Shown here: piece after piece, positions 1 to 8,567 of the stretch
Layout of the letters: each line of letters begins with the position of its first letter
Numbering within the stretch: position 1 is the stretch's first letter
Assembly: GCA_944350495.1 (NCBI GenBank)
Contig: CALVOZ010000004.1
Coordinates: 1 to 64,000 of the forward strand
Length of the DNA stretch: 64,000 nucleotides
Direction: 5' to 3'
DNA from: an uncultured Bacilli bacterium
GTDB lineage: Bacteria; Bacillota_I; Bacilli_A; RF39; UBA660
The notes under the pieces: model-generated
The model's input: the letters and a program-made list of their open reading frames with translations, nothing else
What the model was told of the DNA's origin: nothing
Databases searched by the model: none
Translations under genes and position numbers: made by a program

Positions 1-2
1 TT

Positions 3-185
3 AACGATTATGCAAATGATGATGGAACTAAAAGCAATTTAGAAGAAGAAAGAGTACAACTATTAAAAATAATTGAAAATTTATCGTTATTAAAACGACA
101 AATGGATTTTCTTGGATATCGTGATTATTCTAATTTGATTATTAAGCAAATCAATCAAATTAAAAATATTTTAAATGATTATTAA
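3..185 (+). CDS. 3' end of an unidentified gene (partial)
   Basis: An open frame runs from the window edge to a TAA at 183-185 and gives about 60 residues. It is rich in Leu, Ile, Lys and Asn, looks helical, and ends in NQIKNILNDY. The start lies outside the window and the family is not recognisable. It is the only plus-strand gene before 12.3 kb and converges on the alkylation-repair operon. The absence of stops to the edge and the codon use like its neighbours support it as real. Confidence 0.5.
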   Translation, partial: NDYANDDGTKSNLEEERVQLLKIIENLSLLKRQMDFLGYRDYSNLIIKQINQIKNILNDY

Positions 186-231
186 GAAATAATATTATTG
201 TAATTCTTCTCACTCCTTTCTATTTCGGGCA

Positions 232-278
232 TAAAAAAAGAGCCTACCATTTCTGATAAGCCCATAATTGTCTGCTCT
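232..278 (-). terminator. Possible terminator after tag
   Basis: On the minus strand, GAGC (277-274) can pair with GCTC (243-240), followed by a run of seven T. The stem is short and the loop long, so this is only a likely end of the alkA-ogt-tag transcript. Confidence 0.35.
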
Positions 279-298
279 ATAAATTGTAAGTTGTCGCT

Positions 299-841
299 CT
301 AATTTGCTTTATACAAACTACATTCTTCATCGTGTGAATAGATAACCCCTATTGCCTGTAAATAAGAATATATAATTGTACTTCCTACAAATTTCATTCC
401 TCGTTTTTTTAGGTCATTTGATATATTATCAGACAATTCGTTACCTGTTTTATCTATTTCATAAATTGTTTTATCTTGTGTAAATGATTTTAAATAATTA
501 TGGAATGTCACATATTCATTAACTATCGTTTTGAAGATTATACTATTATTTATACTTGCTTTTATTTTTAATTTATTTCTAATAATGCCTTTATTATTCA
601 ATAATTCGTTTATCTTATTTTCATCATAAGAGCAAACTTTATCAATATCAAAATTATCAAATGCTTTTCTAAAACTATCCCTTTTATTTAAAACACATTC
701 CCAAGATAATCCTGCTTGAAAAGACTCCAATATTAGCATTTCATATAAATACTTATCATCAAAGTTTGGTCTGCACCATTCGTTATCGTGGTATTCAATA
801 TAATTTGGATTATTTAGATTACACCATTTACACCTTTTCAT
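299..841 (-). CDS. tag: DNA-3-methyladenine glycosylase I
   Basis: Removes 3-methyladenine from alkylated DNA, the first step of base excision repair. The 180 residues match the Tag family along their length: RCKWC at the N-terminus, the ESFQAGLSWE block (residues 39-48) with the family's conserved Glu and Trp, and a C-terminal HxxxC. The expected zinc ligands are Cys4, His18, His170 and Cys174. It is the last gene of a repair operon; its ATG overlaps the ogt stop by 4 bp (838-841), which indicates translational coupling. The length is normal for the family. Function is assigned by homology with high confidence. Confidence 0.93.
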   Translation of the reverse strand: MKRCKWCNLNNPNYIEYHDNEWCRPNFDDKYLYEMLILESFQAGLSWECVLNKRDSFRKAFDNFDIDKVCSYDENKINELLNNKGIIRNKLKIKASINNSIIFKTIVNEYVTFHNYLKSFTQDKTIYEIDKTGNELSDNISNDLKKRGMKFVGSTIIYSYLQAIGVIYSHDEECSLYKAN

Positions 842-1377
842 AGAGCAGTTCCTTTCTTTGGAACAAACAAATTACTCATATTTACATATTCGTGTTTTAG
901 TAAAAATATCTTTTTATTTATTCCTCCTGCATATCCTGTTAAACTACCATTTGTTCCTACAACTCTATGACAAGGAATAATAATTGAAATAGGATTATGA
1001 CCTACTGCACCACCCACAGCTTGTGCAGACATTCTTTTTATTCCTCTTTTTTCAGCAATTTCTTTTGATATATCATTATAAGTAGTTACTTCTCCATAAG
1101 GGATCTTGCATAATATTTTCCATACTTCTTGTCTAAACTCACTTCCTATTGGTGCTAAATCTAATTCATCTATTTTAGGCTTTTCTCCATTAAAATATCT
1201 ATCTAACCATTTTTTGGCTTTTACCAATGCTTCATCTTTATCATTTTCTTGTATTTCTTCTTTTAAATTAGATAGATAATACTTTTGTCCTTCAATCCAT
1301 AATCCAATTAGTTTTTCATCTTTACTTGCTAACAATATATCTCCTACTGGAGCTTTATAGTGTGTCGTATATATCAT
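838..1377 (-). CDS. ogt: Methylated-DNA-[protein]-cysteine S-methyltransferase
   Basis: A suicide enzyme that moves the alkyl group from O6-methylguanine to its own cysteine. The acceptor motif IIPCHRVVG places the active Cys at residue 136, followed by the usual GYAGG loop. The N-terminal part (1-80) is the typical poorly conserved Ada/Ogt lobe. It sits between alkA and tag; its ATG overlaps the reading-frame-restored stop of alkA as ATGA at 1374-1377, and its own stop overlaps the start of tag. Its ribosome-binding site, GAGGAGG, lies inside the 3' end of alkA. With alkA and tag it forms a compact alkylation-damage repair operon. No Ada-type regulator is seen nearby. Confidence 0.93.
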   Translation of the reverse strand: MIYTTHYKAPVGDILLASKDEKLIGLWIEGQKYYLSNLKEEIQENDKDEALVKAKKWLDRYFNGEKPKIDELDLAPIGSEFRQEVWKILCKIPYGEVTTYNDISKEIAEKRGIKRMSAQAVGGAVGHNPISIIIPCHRVVGTNGSLTGYAGGINKKIFLLKHEYVNMSNLFVPKKGTAL

Positions 1378-2008
1378 TCCAAAACCTCCTCTAAATTCGG
1401 TATTTTACCTCCTGCTACTGCCCATATATAAATGCTTGCTATACTACCATAAGGGCTAAATCTTTTTTATATTTATCAAATAGCTTTTTGTCAATTTTCT
1501 TATGATGATATATCAGTTTTAGCCCTCTATGAATCGCTAAATCTTTATAACTAAATATATCTTTTCTTTGCATTGAATGTAGCATTATCATTTCTACTGT
1601 CCATTCTCCAATACCATCTATATTTGATAACTCTCTTATTACTTCATTATCGGTTTTATTATTAAGTTCTTCAAGGTTTATTTCATTATTTAATACTTTA
1701 TTTGAAAAATTTATAATATTGTTAGCTTTTATATATGTCATTCCAAAACTTTGCATTTGTTCTATGCTTGTTTTTGAAATATTTATAGGTTTCACTATAT
1801 TATAATAATCTAACATTCTTTTCCAAATAGTTTTATGTGCCTTTGTTGAAATTTGTTGTCCAACCATCATATGAACTATTGATTCAAATATATCTGTATC
1901 TACTGGTCTTTCAACAAAACCTAAATTATCAATTACTTTTGCTAATTTTTCATCTTTGTTTTTTAGATAATTTATTTCTTTATCTCCATATTCAAAATAA
2001 TTATTCAT
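1374..2008 (-). pseudogene. alkA: DNA-3-methyladenine glycosylase II (AlkA/HhH-GPD), frameshifted near its 3' end
   Basis: A HhH-GPD base-excision glycosylase. Visible features are the substrate-pocket block MMVGQQIS (47-54), the helix-hairpin-helix NIDGIGEWTVE (129-139) and the catalytic Asp156 in KDLAIHRGL. As sequenced, the frame ends early at 1439 with LALMVV. One extra A in the A6 tract at 1463-1468 would open a frame reading RFSPYGSIASIYIW, the expected family C-terminus, for a total of 211 residues. That frame ends in a TGA overlapping the ogt ATG (1374-1376), the same coupling as ogt-tag. Most of the catalytic domain is intact, so the gene could be a recent or reversible indel, an assembly error, or a slightly truncated but active enzyme. 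Confidence 0.8.
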
Positions 2009-2040
2009 AAATTATAACTCTTTCTGGCATAATTATTATA

Positions 2041-2605
2041 CATTAAAATATTCATTTGAATCTTTAGGTGCATTAGTTCTATCATTCATTTTATATTATC
2101 TTCTCCCTTATTTTTTTAAACCTTTACTTTTATCAACACAATCTACTATAACCTTTTCTATTCCCATCGCTTGTACTTATAGCAAAGTTAGATATAATTG
2201 AATTTTGGATAACCATTTCTCCTTTCAGTCGGTGGAATAGCTTAACCAATATGTCCTCCAATTTTTTTAGATAATCATTTAAATAATATCTAAGATTAAC
2301 CATTCCTACTATCTTATTATCTCTTTAATAGTAAGAAAGATTATAGAAGGATCTAAATTTTTTTCTTCAGCGTATTTCTTTTCTTGACTTTTTATTACAT
2401 CATCCAACTAATCTTCATAAGTTAACCTATCTAAGCAATCTTTCAAGTCGCCAGTAACATTAATTTTAGAATCATAATTAACATGTTCTGGTAAATATTC
2501 TAATGCTTCTTTTTTTCTTATCATAGATAGTATCTCAAAATATAGTCTTTTCATTATCCTTAGTTATTCATTAAATTTAGATTTTTTATTTGCTTAATAA
2601 TTTTT
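2041..2605. other. Gene-free stretch holding pseudogene remains
   Basis: About 590 bp separates alkA from the MazG-like gene without any intact long frame. Most of it is explained by a decayed acetyltransferase (separate entry). At 2038-2091 there is also a 17-codon minus-strand frame (MNDRTNAPKDSNEYFNV) preceded by a purine-rich GGGAGAAG; whether it is translated or is another remnant cannot be told. Confidence 0.4.
2115..2560 (-). pseudogene. Decayed GNAT-family acetyltransferase
   Basis: Translating the minus strand in several frames recovers the ordered blocks of one GNAT protein: VTGDLKDCLDRLTYED, then SIIFLTIKE, then NKIVGMVNLRYYLNDYLKK, then IGGHIG followed by AIPPTERR. The last two hold the family core strand and the acetyl-CoA-binding turn. 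The blocks are joined by frameshifts and in-frame stops (at least two stops and two shifts), and the C-terminus fades out. The order of the blocks on one strand argues against chance. It is a dead gene; the substrate of the ancestor is unknown. Confidence 0.65.
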
Positions 2606-2938
2606 TCATTCATTATCCAGAACTCTCTCTAAAAAGATTTTTTTTTCGAAGCCACCACGCTTTGCTCTTTTTTTCTTTGCAATATTATTGACATCTTTCA
2701 AGGATTTATTTTCAAGGCTTGCTAAAGATTTAATTATTTCTAGCATATCTGCTAGTTCCTCTATTCTATCTTCAGATGTTGCAGTGCCCAGTACCTCGTT
2801 ATACTCTTCTAATAATTTCTTTTCTAATTCATGCTTATATTCAGCGTCACTTAATATTCTAGTTATTGGCTTACAATTATCTTTAATTATTATTTCTGGT
2901 ATGTTATCACGAACTAACTTATTATATACTCTTTCCAT
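2606..2938 (-). CDS. MazG-like / phosphoribosyl-ATP pyrophosphohydrolase-like NTP pyrophosphatase
   Basis: A small all-alpha protein of about 110 residues with the layout of the COG4997 group of the MazG/PRA-PH superfamily. It begins YNKLVRDNIPEII, continues with a helix rich in Glu (KKLLEEYNEVL), the metal-binding pattern EELADMLEIIKSL, and ends RGGFEKKIFLE. Enzymes of this superfamily hydrolyse nucleotide triphosphates to monophosphates; the substrate here is unknown. The ATG at 2938 is chosen because it follows a GGAAGTG at good spacing; an upstream TTG at 2953 lacks a site. It lies downstream of the HEPN-like gene pair and may be cotranscribed with it. Confidence 0.75.
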   Translation of the reverse strand: MERVYNKLVRDNIPEIIIKDNCKPITRILSDAEYKHELEKKLLEEYNEVLGTATSEDRIEELADMLEIIKSLASLENKSLKDVNNIAKKKRAKRGGFEKKIFLERVLDNE

Positions 2939-2964
2939 ATTTTTCACTTCCAAACTTAAATTAT

Positions 2965-3219
2965 TTAATTCAAAAAATCATTTATATCCATATTTTTTAA
3001 TATTTTATCTGTATTAAATTTTAATAGAATCTTTTTATATTCATCAACATCTTCAATTGATAATAATTCCATATTTTTTAAATAAGCAATCATAATATCA
3101 GTATCATCTTCATCATTAACTAATAAATAATAAATTTTATTATTATATTCTAATGTATTTGCTACTATATATTTAGTATCATCTTCTAATGTTATTCGAT
3201 CCATTAATTCTATTTTCAT
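2965..3219 (-). CDS. Small acidic protein of unknown function
   Basis: An 84-residue protein, beta-strand-like in its first half (RITLEDDTKYIVANTLEYN, then KIYYLLVND) and helical at the end. The pattern of a short beta sheet with acidic turns recalls DUF1292-like proteins, but no diagnostic residue is seen, so no function is given. The start at 3219 is preferred over 3225 because AGGAG lies 8 nt before it. It overlaps the 3' end of the 740-residue gene by about 40 bp, so the two are translationally linked and probably work together. Confidence 0.6.
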   Translation of the reverse strand: MKIELMDRITLEDDTKYIVANTLEYNNKIYYLLVNDEDDTDIMIAYLKNMELLSIEDVDEYKKILLKFNTDKILKNMDINDFLN

Positions 3220-5401
3220 CACCATATTCTCCTTCTACTTGTTCTGAATAATCATTAATTATCTCCTCATATTTTCTTATTTCTTTAAGCTTATTTACAA
3301 GATTAGACCAAGTTTTAAAAATAGCAAAATTACATATTAATACCGATGTTGAATAAATAGCAATACCTAATTCAGGGGGAATTAATCCTTCCTTAGCATT
3401 AACAGACATCCAAGCTGCATTAAATAATCGTATTCCTAAATTAACCGCAAAGATTTTTAAAATTCTTATTTTATCTTCACTAGATATTTTTAGGTTTGCT
3501 TTAGATGAATCTACATAAACATGCGATAAGGTACTATGCTTTTCAATATTTTTTATTGTATGTCTTTTTTCTTTTGGTTCAGTATCATCTTGCTTCACAT
3601 TTTTCTTATTTAAAGAACAAACAAAAATTATTTTATCTAATTCGCTTTCTTGACTTTGTTGCATTCCTACTTCAAGTAATAATTGACTACGATAATTAGA
3701 TTTTCCCAGTAAAACATCATTATCAATAAATTCATCTCTTAATTCCTCAGAGCCAGATTGAATAATTTGTTTTTCTTCTTCAGATAATTCATCTATTTTT
3801 GTAAACTTAATATTAGAATTAATAGTCTTTAAATTTCTTAAAAATGCATAATACAAATTAAAAAATTCATAATAACTCTTATATTTTTTTCTACCTTTTA
3901 ATACTTCTATAAAATCAGTAATATATTCATAATAAAAATTCAATCCTATTTTCATCCACTTATTCTTCAATAAGTTATTCTTTTTTCCGTTAATATTAAG
4001 ATAATTAAACTCGTTTTCAGAACGTTCCTCAAAGGATGCTAATAAGGTAATAAGCTTGGTTCCATCTTTTAATTTATAATTTAAGAAATGTTCCGTTTGA
4101 CCGGGGTATTCAATCAAATATGAAGAAAATTTATTATTATCATACATATATCTAATAACCTCAAATTCAGTTAAATTAGGTAATCTACATATATATGTAT
4201 CAATATAACTTGCTAAATTATTTGCTGATTCTGCTTGCTCTAGCAGATATAAACCCATACTATATTCATTTTGATGATCATCAATAGTAGTAAATAAACT
4301 TTCAGTAAAATAATCACTAAAAATAAAATTTAATAAATCATTTTTATTTATTTTCATATAAAGATTGGGATTACTATTCTTCCTTTTTTCTTGATCATAG
4401 AAAATGAAGTAATCTCCTTGCATTATTATTCTTCCATGACAGTTTGCATTTCTTAAAATATTCATAAATATAGGGATAGGAATATGCCTATTTGAAAAAA
4501 TATCATATGGCATATTACTAGTATTGTAGGTATAATTAATACTATGAACGATAGAATTGCAATCTATGTCTACAATTGATTTCCATTCCTTTTCATATAA
4601 TTCTTTATCTTTATTAGAATGGAAATGAATATTAAATACATCAAAAAATAATTGCCTCATTCTTGACTCAGAACAACTCCAATATTCCGTACTTTCTATT
4701 TCAAATTTTGAAGCGTCAATAAAGGAAGTTTGAGTTAACATAAAACGATCAAAAATGCTTTCTTTGTTGTAACACATAAGTAGATTCAGCAAAACAAGAA
4801 TAGCTGCATCTTCAGAAATCATTTGATAATTACCTTTCTCTACACAATTAATAGTTTCAAGTAATAGCTTTTGTAAGTTATTTTCATTATTAACTAAAAC
4901 AATATTCTTAAATATTCTATTGATATCACTAATATTGCATTGAATGCTAAACCACTTTTTATTATCAATTCTTACTTTTTTAACTCCGCTATCTTCGAAA
5001 AAAAATATCTTACCACTTTTATGTGCAAATGCATTTCTTATTTGCTTTAAAACAATTTTTTTCCCATCCAAAGTAGTTAAATCGAAATTACCATTTAAGT
5101 CTGTTATGCCAGAAAAATCTTCTTTTTCTAATGCACTATTATCAACAACTTGATTATCTAATATGTCTAAACATAAATTTAAGTACATTAACAATGCATC
5201 TTTATTATAATTTAGTATATCATCATAAGCTTTCATTTCTCGTCTATCTAATTTTTTTGATTTTAAATTCATTATATAAACAGAAAAAAAATATATCAAG
5301 TTATTATATTTATCTTTACAATCATCGCTATCGATATTTTTAAAGATATCAAAATCAACATCATTTCTTTTAAATATTTTTATTAAATCATCCATTAACA
5401 T
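3179..5401 (-). CDS. Large protein with two HEPN-like motifs and a C-terminal membrane segment
   Basis: A 740-residue protein of unrecognised family. It has two similar blocks: IRNAFAHKSGKIFFFED (121-137) and LRNANCHGRIIMQGDYFIFYD (316-336, shown in part by R317 and H322). Each gives an Rx4H motif followed by Gly, a beta-like strand and a Phe-rich strand, the pattern seen in HEPN domains, many of which are RNases in toxin or defence systems. Residues about 648-665 and 676-697 are hydrophobic and could form a membrane hairpin before a charged tail. The start at 5401 follows GGTGA. The next gene overlaps its 3' end. What it does is unknown; HEPN assignment is inferred from motif and duplication only. 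Confidence 0.6.
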   Translation of the reverse strand: MLMDDLIKIFKRNDVDFDIFKNIDSDDCKDKYNNLIYFFSVYIMNLKSKKLDRREMKAYDDILNYNKDALLMYLNLCLDILDNQVVDNSALEKEDFSGITDLNGNFDLTTLDGKKIVLKQIRNAFAHKSGKIFFFEDSGVKKVRIDNKKWFSIQCNISDINRIFKNIVLVNNENNLQKLLLETINCVEKGNYQMISEDAAILVLLNLLMCYNKESIFDRFMLTQTSFIDASKFEIESTEYWSCSESRMRQLFFDVFNIHFHSNKDKELYEKEWKSIVDIDCNSIVHSINYTYNTSNMPYDIFSNRHIPIPIFMNILRNANCHGRIIMQGDYFIFYDQEKRKNSNPNLYMKINKNDLLNFIFSDYFTESLFTTIDDHQNEYSMGLYLLEQAESANNLASYIDTYICRLPNLTEFEVIRYMYDNNKFSSYLIEYPGQTEHFLNYKLKDGTKLITLLASFEERSENEFNYLNINGKKNNLLKNKWMKIGLNFYYEYITDFIEVLKGRKKYKSYYEFFNLYYAFLRNLKTINSNIKFTKIDELSEEEKQIIQSGSEELRDEFIDNDVLLGKSNYRSQLLLEVGMQQSQESELDKIIFVCSLNKKNVKQDDTEPKEKRHTIKNIEKHSTLSHVYVDSSKANLKISSEDKIRILKIFAVNLGIRLFNAAWMSVNAKEGLIPPELGIAIYSTSVLICNFAIFKTWSNLVNKLKEIRKYEEIINDYSEQVEGEYGDENRINGSNNIRR

Positions 5402-5546
5402 AACAAATTCACCATGTTCTATTATTTTTCTAAGATAATTATATCATAGATTTATTACCAAACAAGCTGATTAGATAAAATAATGTAAAGTACTTACCTA
5501 AAATTTTTAATTATCAAATGAATACTAAATTCTTAAATTACTAATT

Positions 5547-5584
5547 AAAAAAGTTAGAAAATTAATTTCTAACTTCTTTTTTCA
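5547..5584 (-). terminator. Terminator after the histidine phosphatase gene
   Basis: Inverted repeat GTTAGAAA / TTTCTAAC with a 5-nt loop, with T-runs on both sides so it can work in either direction. It lies just past the stop of the minus-strand gene ending at 5593. Confidence 0.75.
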
Positions 5585-5592
5585 AATCCTAA

Positions 5593-6216
5593 CTAAATCT
5601 TTATCGTTTCAATATTAATTATATTATTATTTTCATCAAATTCTAGTTTAAAAGTTTCACAATAATCTAAATTTCCTTCTAATAAAACATTTTTATTAAA
5701 ACTATATCTTAACTTATTATCTATAATTTGAATATCACACCATTTTTTTAATAAATATGAAATTGCAGTAGCATGACCTACTATGGCAATCCTTTTACCA
5801 GCACATTCAGTTAAAATTTTCATTATTACAGAGTACATTCTATCACTAACTTCTTTACGACTTTCACCTGTTAAAATTTTATAATTTTCATCTAAAAACT
5901 GTTTCTTTTCAAAATCTTCTGGCAATTGATTCCATGAAGTTATGCCAAATTTTCTTTCTCCTAAATTACTGACAATATTTATGTCTAAATTATTTTTTAC
6001 TGCTAAATATTTAGCAGTTTGGATAGCTCTAACATAATTTGATGAAAATAATATATCAATATTATTAAATTCATTATTACATAGTTTTATTTGAGCTAAT
6101 TGTTCTCCTTCGATTGAAAGACATTTTTTTTCATTTTGCATTTGAAGATCATCAGTATCAAATATGTTATTTACTTTTAGTGGTTTTGAATGTCGAATTA
6201 AATATATTGTTGTCAT
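5593..6216 (-). CDS. Histidine phosphatase family protein (phosphoglycerate-mutase-like)
   Basis: A 207-residue cytosolic phosphatase of the branch named for the phosphohistidine intermediate. The catalytic motif is IYLIRHSKPL near the N-terminus (His9; Ser replaces the more common Gly after RH). Other family marks are the VRAIQTAKYLA segment with a conserved Arg, GERKFGI, and the second histidine in AIVGHATAISYLL. The substrate cannot be read from sequence; relatives dephosphorylate small metabolites or cobalamin intermediates. A GGGGTGTGA precedes the ATG. It lies downstream of a small membrane protein gene with 20 bp between them. Confidence 0.85.
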   Translation of the reverse strand: MTTIYLIRHSKPLKVNNIFDTDDLQMQNEKKCLSIEGEQLAQIKLCNNEFNNIDILFSSNYVRAIQTAKYLAVKNNLDINIVSNLGERKFGITSWNQLPEDFEKKQFLDENYKILTGESRKEVSDRMYSVIMKILTECAGKRIAIVGHATAISYLLKKWCDIQIIDNKLRYSFNKNVLLEGNLDYCETFKLEFDENNNIINIETIKI

Positions 6217-6236
6217 TATAAATCACACCCCTAATA

Positions 6237-6539
6237 TTACTTTTTATTGTTTTTTATCTTATGTATTATATATGCTAAAAAACTTATTATTAATACGCAA
6301 ACAAATAGTACTGCTGCTCCAAAGTTTACGAACCATTCTCTTATATATGTAAGACCAGACATAGGACCAGTTCCTGGTAAACTATCATAATATATTGATA
6401 ATAACGCAGAAATAATTATAGAAATTATTTCAAATAAAAATAATGATTTCCAACTGCTTTTATTCTTTAAACATTTTACAAGTTTTACTATAAAAAATAC
6501 AAATATAAATATATATAATACTAAAAATATAATGTCCAC
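6237..6539 (-). CDS. Small membrane protein, unknown
   Basis: About 100 residues with three hydrophobic helices (roughly residues 2-22, 33-50 and 68-90) and a basic C-terminal tail (HKIKNNKK). The loop between helices two and three carries YYDSLPGTGPMSG. No family is recognised. The GTG at 6539 is preferred because AAGGAG lies 8 nt upstream; the frame itself extends to 6548. It sits between the IMPase-like and histidine phosphatase genes. Confidence 0.55.
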   Translation of the reverse strand: MDIIFLVLYIFIFVFFIVKLVKCLKNKSSWKSLFLFEIISIIISALLSIYYDSLPGTGPMSGLTYIREWFVNFGAAVLFVCVLIISFLAYIIHKIKNNKK

Positions 6540-6577
6540 TAACACCACTCCTTATGTTATAACTTTATAGCTAAATA

Positions 6578-7357
6578 TTATTCATAATTATTTTTTAACG
6601 TTTCTATTACTTCGCGATGAACTTTCCCATTACTTATAATAGCGCCATTAATATCCATGTCATATTTTTGTTTATTGCCAAATAGATCAGTAACAGCACC
6701 TCCAGCTTCCTCAACTATTACTTTAACTGCTGCTATATCACAATTTTTATGTTTTGTTCCTGGAAATACAGCTAATGTAAATTCACCACTGGCAACACAC
6801 ATACTTGCTCTAATGATACTCCCAATACTGACAAAGTAAGTTTTCTCCCCTAACTTCTTTATTTGGTCAAATATATTGTAATCAGAACTAGGCCACATAT
6901 CAAAATGAGCAACACTTTCTTTATCACTTAGTTCAAGGCTATTTACGCTAATTTTTTTTGAATTTTTATATGCACCATGACCTTTAATGGCCGAATATAA
7001 ATTATTTGTGAAAGGGTCATAAACAATTCCTACAATAGGTTCTCCTTTTATAACTAAAGCTAAAGAAAACACAGCAACAGGAATATGTCTAGCATACATA
7101 GCTGTTCCGTCGACCGGATCACATACCCACACATAATCACTTTTACCAAATTGTTCTTCTTCACCATCTACAGAATGCATAGGATAATATTTTTTTACTT
7201 GTTCAATTAAATATTCATTAATTTGGGTATCTGCCTTGGTAACAATTGTTTTATCGTATTTATACGAAGCACCATTATTATCATTAAAATACATTTTCAT
7301 TATTTCACCGGCTTTATAGGCAATCTTTTTAGCAAATTCTAAATAGTCATTTTCCAA
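6578..7357 (-). CDS. Inositol monophosphatase family protein
   Basis: A Mg-dependent sugar-phosphate phosphatase of 259 residues. Metal-binding features are VDGEEE (64-68), the signature WVCDPVDGTAMY (Asp80 to Thr85) and the C-terminal CDIAAVKVIVEEAGGAVTD. These match the SuhB/CysQ superfamily. The substrate could be an inositol phosphate, 3'-phosphoadenosine phosphate or another sugar phosphate and cannot be fixed here. Position 81-86 is DPVDGT where DPLDGT is more usual, a conservative change. It follows a 129-residue unknown gene by 22 bp in the same direction. Confidence 0.88.
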   Translation of the reverse strand: MENDYLEFAKKIAYKAGEIMKMYFNDNNGASYKYDKTIVTKADTQINEYLIEQVKKYYPMHSVDGEEEQFGKSDYVWVCDPVDGTAMYARHIPVAVFSLALVIKGEPIVGIVYDPFTNNLYSAIKGHGAYKNSKKISVNSLELSDKESVAHFDMWPSSDYNIFDQIKKLGEKTYFVSIGSIIRASMCVASGEFTLAVFPGTKHKNCDIAAVKVIVEEAGGAVTDLFGNKQKYDMDINGAIISNGKVHREVIETLKNNYE

Positions 7358-7379
7358 AATTACTTCATCTCCTTATATT

Positions 7380-7769
7380 TTAAAATCGTACACCAGGATT
7401 TTCCTCATAAAATTTAATTGATTTATCAATAAATTCCATAGGATTATCAATATGAGCTTGTAAACAATCAATTTGTTCTTTTAATTTTTTTACATCATCA
7501 CTTGTTAATTCATTATTTTCTAATTTTTTATTTAAATTGTATAGTATTATAAAATGAAAATGTCTATCTCCTCTTGGGTCTATACTAACTACAACATTTT
7601 TATAATGACCATAGCGATATAATTGAACTAATGTTTCTACTTTTAAATTCTCATCTAATTTTCCTTTTTCAATTAAATCAAGATTTTTATCATAATATTC
7701 TTTTTGAAAGTCATAATCTTTCATTAACATCCTACATTTCCATAATATTTCTCTTGTTCTTTTTTCCAT
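7380..7769 (-). CDS. Hypothetical protein
   Basis: A 129-residue soluble, helix-rich protein of unknown family. The middle holds a beta-like stretch with NVVVSIDPRGDRHFHFIIL, where the Arg, Asp and two His could be functional; the flanks are charged helices. A good ribosome-binding site (AAGGAG) precedes the ATG. It lies between the HD hydrolase and IMPase-like genes in a run of small-molecule hydrolases. Confidence 0.6.
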   Translation of the reverse strand: MEKRTREILWKCRMLMKDYDFQKEYYDKNLDLIEKGKLDENLKVETLVQLYRYGHYKNVVVSIDPRGDRHFHFIILYNLNKKLENNELTSDDVKKLKEQIDCLQAHIDNPMEFIDKSIKFYEENPGVRF

Positions 7770-7825
7770 GCTATCTCCTTCTTTCTAATAAGATAATATC
7801 ACTATATTCTTTTTTATTGGTCGCC

Positions 7826-8476
7826 TTAAAAGAGACATTTTTTTACAGGTTGTTGGATATTATTAACTTCACAATATCGTTTAAAAAATTCTTTGCGATC
7901 ACTTAGAAATACTTCTAACTCTTTTAAAAACGTTTCATAATCCGGATCTTCAAAATACATTTTGTTAGTTGCATAACCATTTTTTCCAAATTTATCCATT
8001 ATATGATTATACGACTCATCTATTATTTCTTCAATTGATAAATCACTTGAGTGTTTAATACGATATTCATAAGTACGCATAAGTATTTCATCTAAATTGA
8101 CATTTCGATCAGCTGATGAAACTATTTTACCGTAAATACTTCTTGGTTCTGTTGTTAAACTGGCACGATGATCTTCAATAGCTTCGCTCATCAATTTCAT
8201 CTGTTCATCAGTAAAAAATTCTTTCAATTTTTCATCATTTAATAATAACTGTGCTGAAACTACTTCATGATTTTTAACATCTATTTTATGTCCAATATCG
8301 TGATAAGCAGCGATAACATAAACCATATCTAAATTTATATCTTTCACTGTATCAGCAAACTTAAAACTTCTTTCAATCACATACATAATATGATTTATTC
8401 CATGTCCTTTATCATTACTCTTATATTGTGGCAATATAAACTTCTCTATATATTTTGCTATTTCTTTATTTATCAT
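7826..8476 (-). CDS. HD-domain phosphohydrolase
   Basis: A 216-residue metal-dependent phosphohydrolase. The HD signature is visible as His29 (GINHIMYV), His59-Asp60 (AAYHDIGH), a further His at 70 and the distal Asp in VSSADRN. The spacing is that of small stand-alone HD hydrolases. Substrates of such enzymes are nucleotides or phosphorylated metabolites; which one is not shown. It is next to an RdgB-like NTP pyrophosphatase, consistent with a nucleotide clean-up role, but this is inference. Confidence 0.85.
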   Translation of the reverse strand: MINKEIAKYIEKFILPQYKSNDKGHGINHIMYVIERSFKFADTVKDINLDMVYVIAAYHDIGHKIDVKNHEVVSAQLLLNDEKLKEFFTDEQMKLMSEAIEDHRASLTTEPRSIYGKIVSSADRNVNLDEILMRTYEYRIKHSSDLSIEEIIDESYNHIMDKFGKNGYATNKMYFEDPDYETFLKELEVFLSDRKEFFKRYCEVNNIQQPVKKCLF

Positions 8477-8538
8477 AATGCACCTTTTATATCTTATATC
8501 TTACTTTCCTTAAAATAAATATATCATAAATTTAAAAC

Positions 8539-8567
8539 TAAAAAAAGATTAGTTATACTAATCTTTT
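8539..8567 (-). terminator. Terminator after the RdgB-like gene
   Basis: Stem AAAAGATTAG / CTAATCTTTT with a 5-nt loop; on the minus strand it is followed by seven T. It overlaps the last codons of the gene ending at 8553. Confidence 0.8.
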
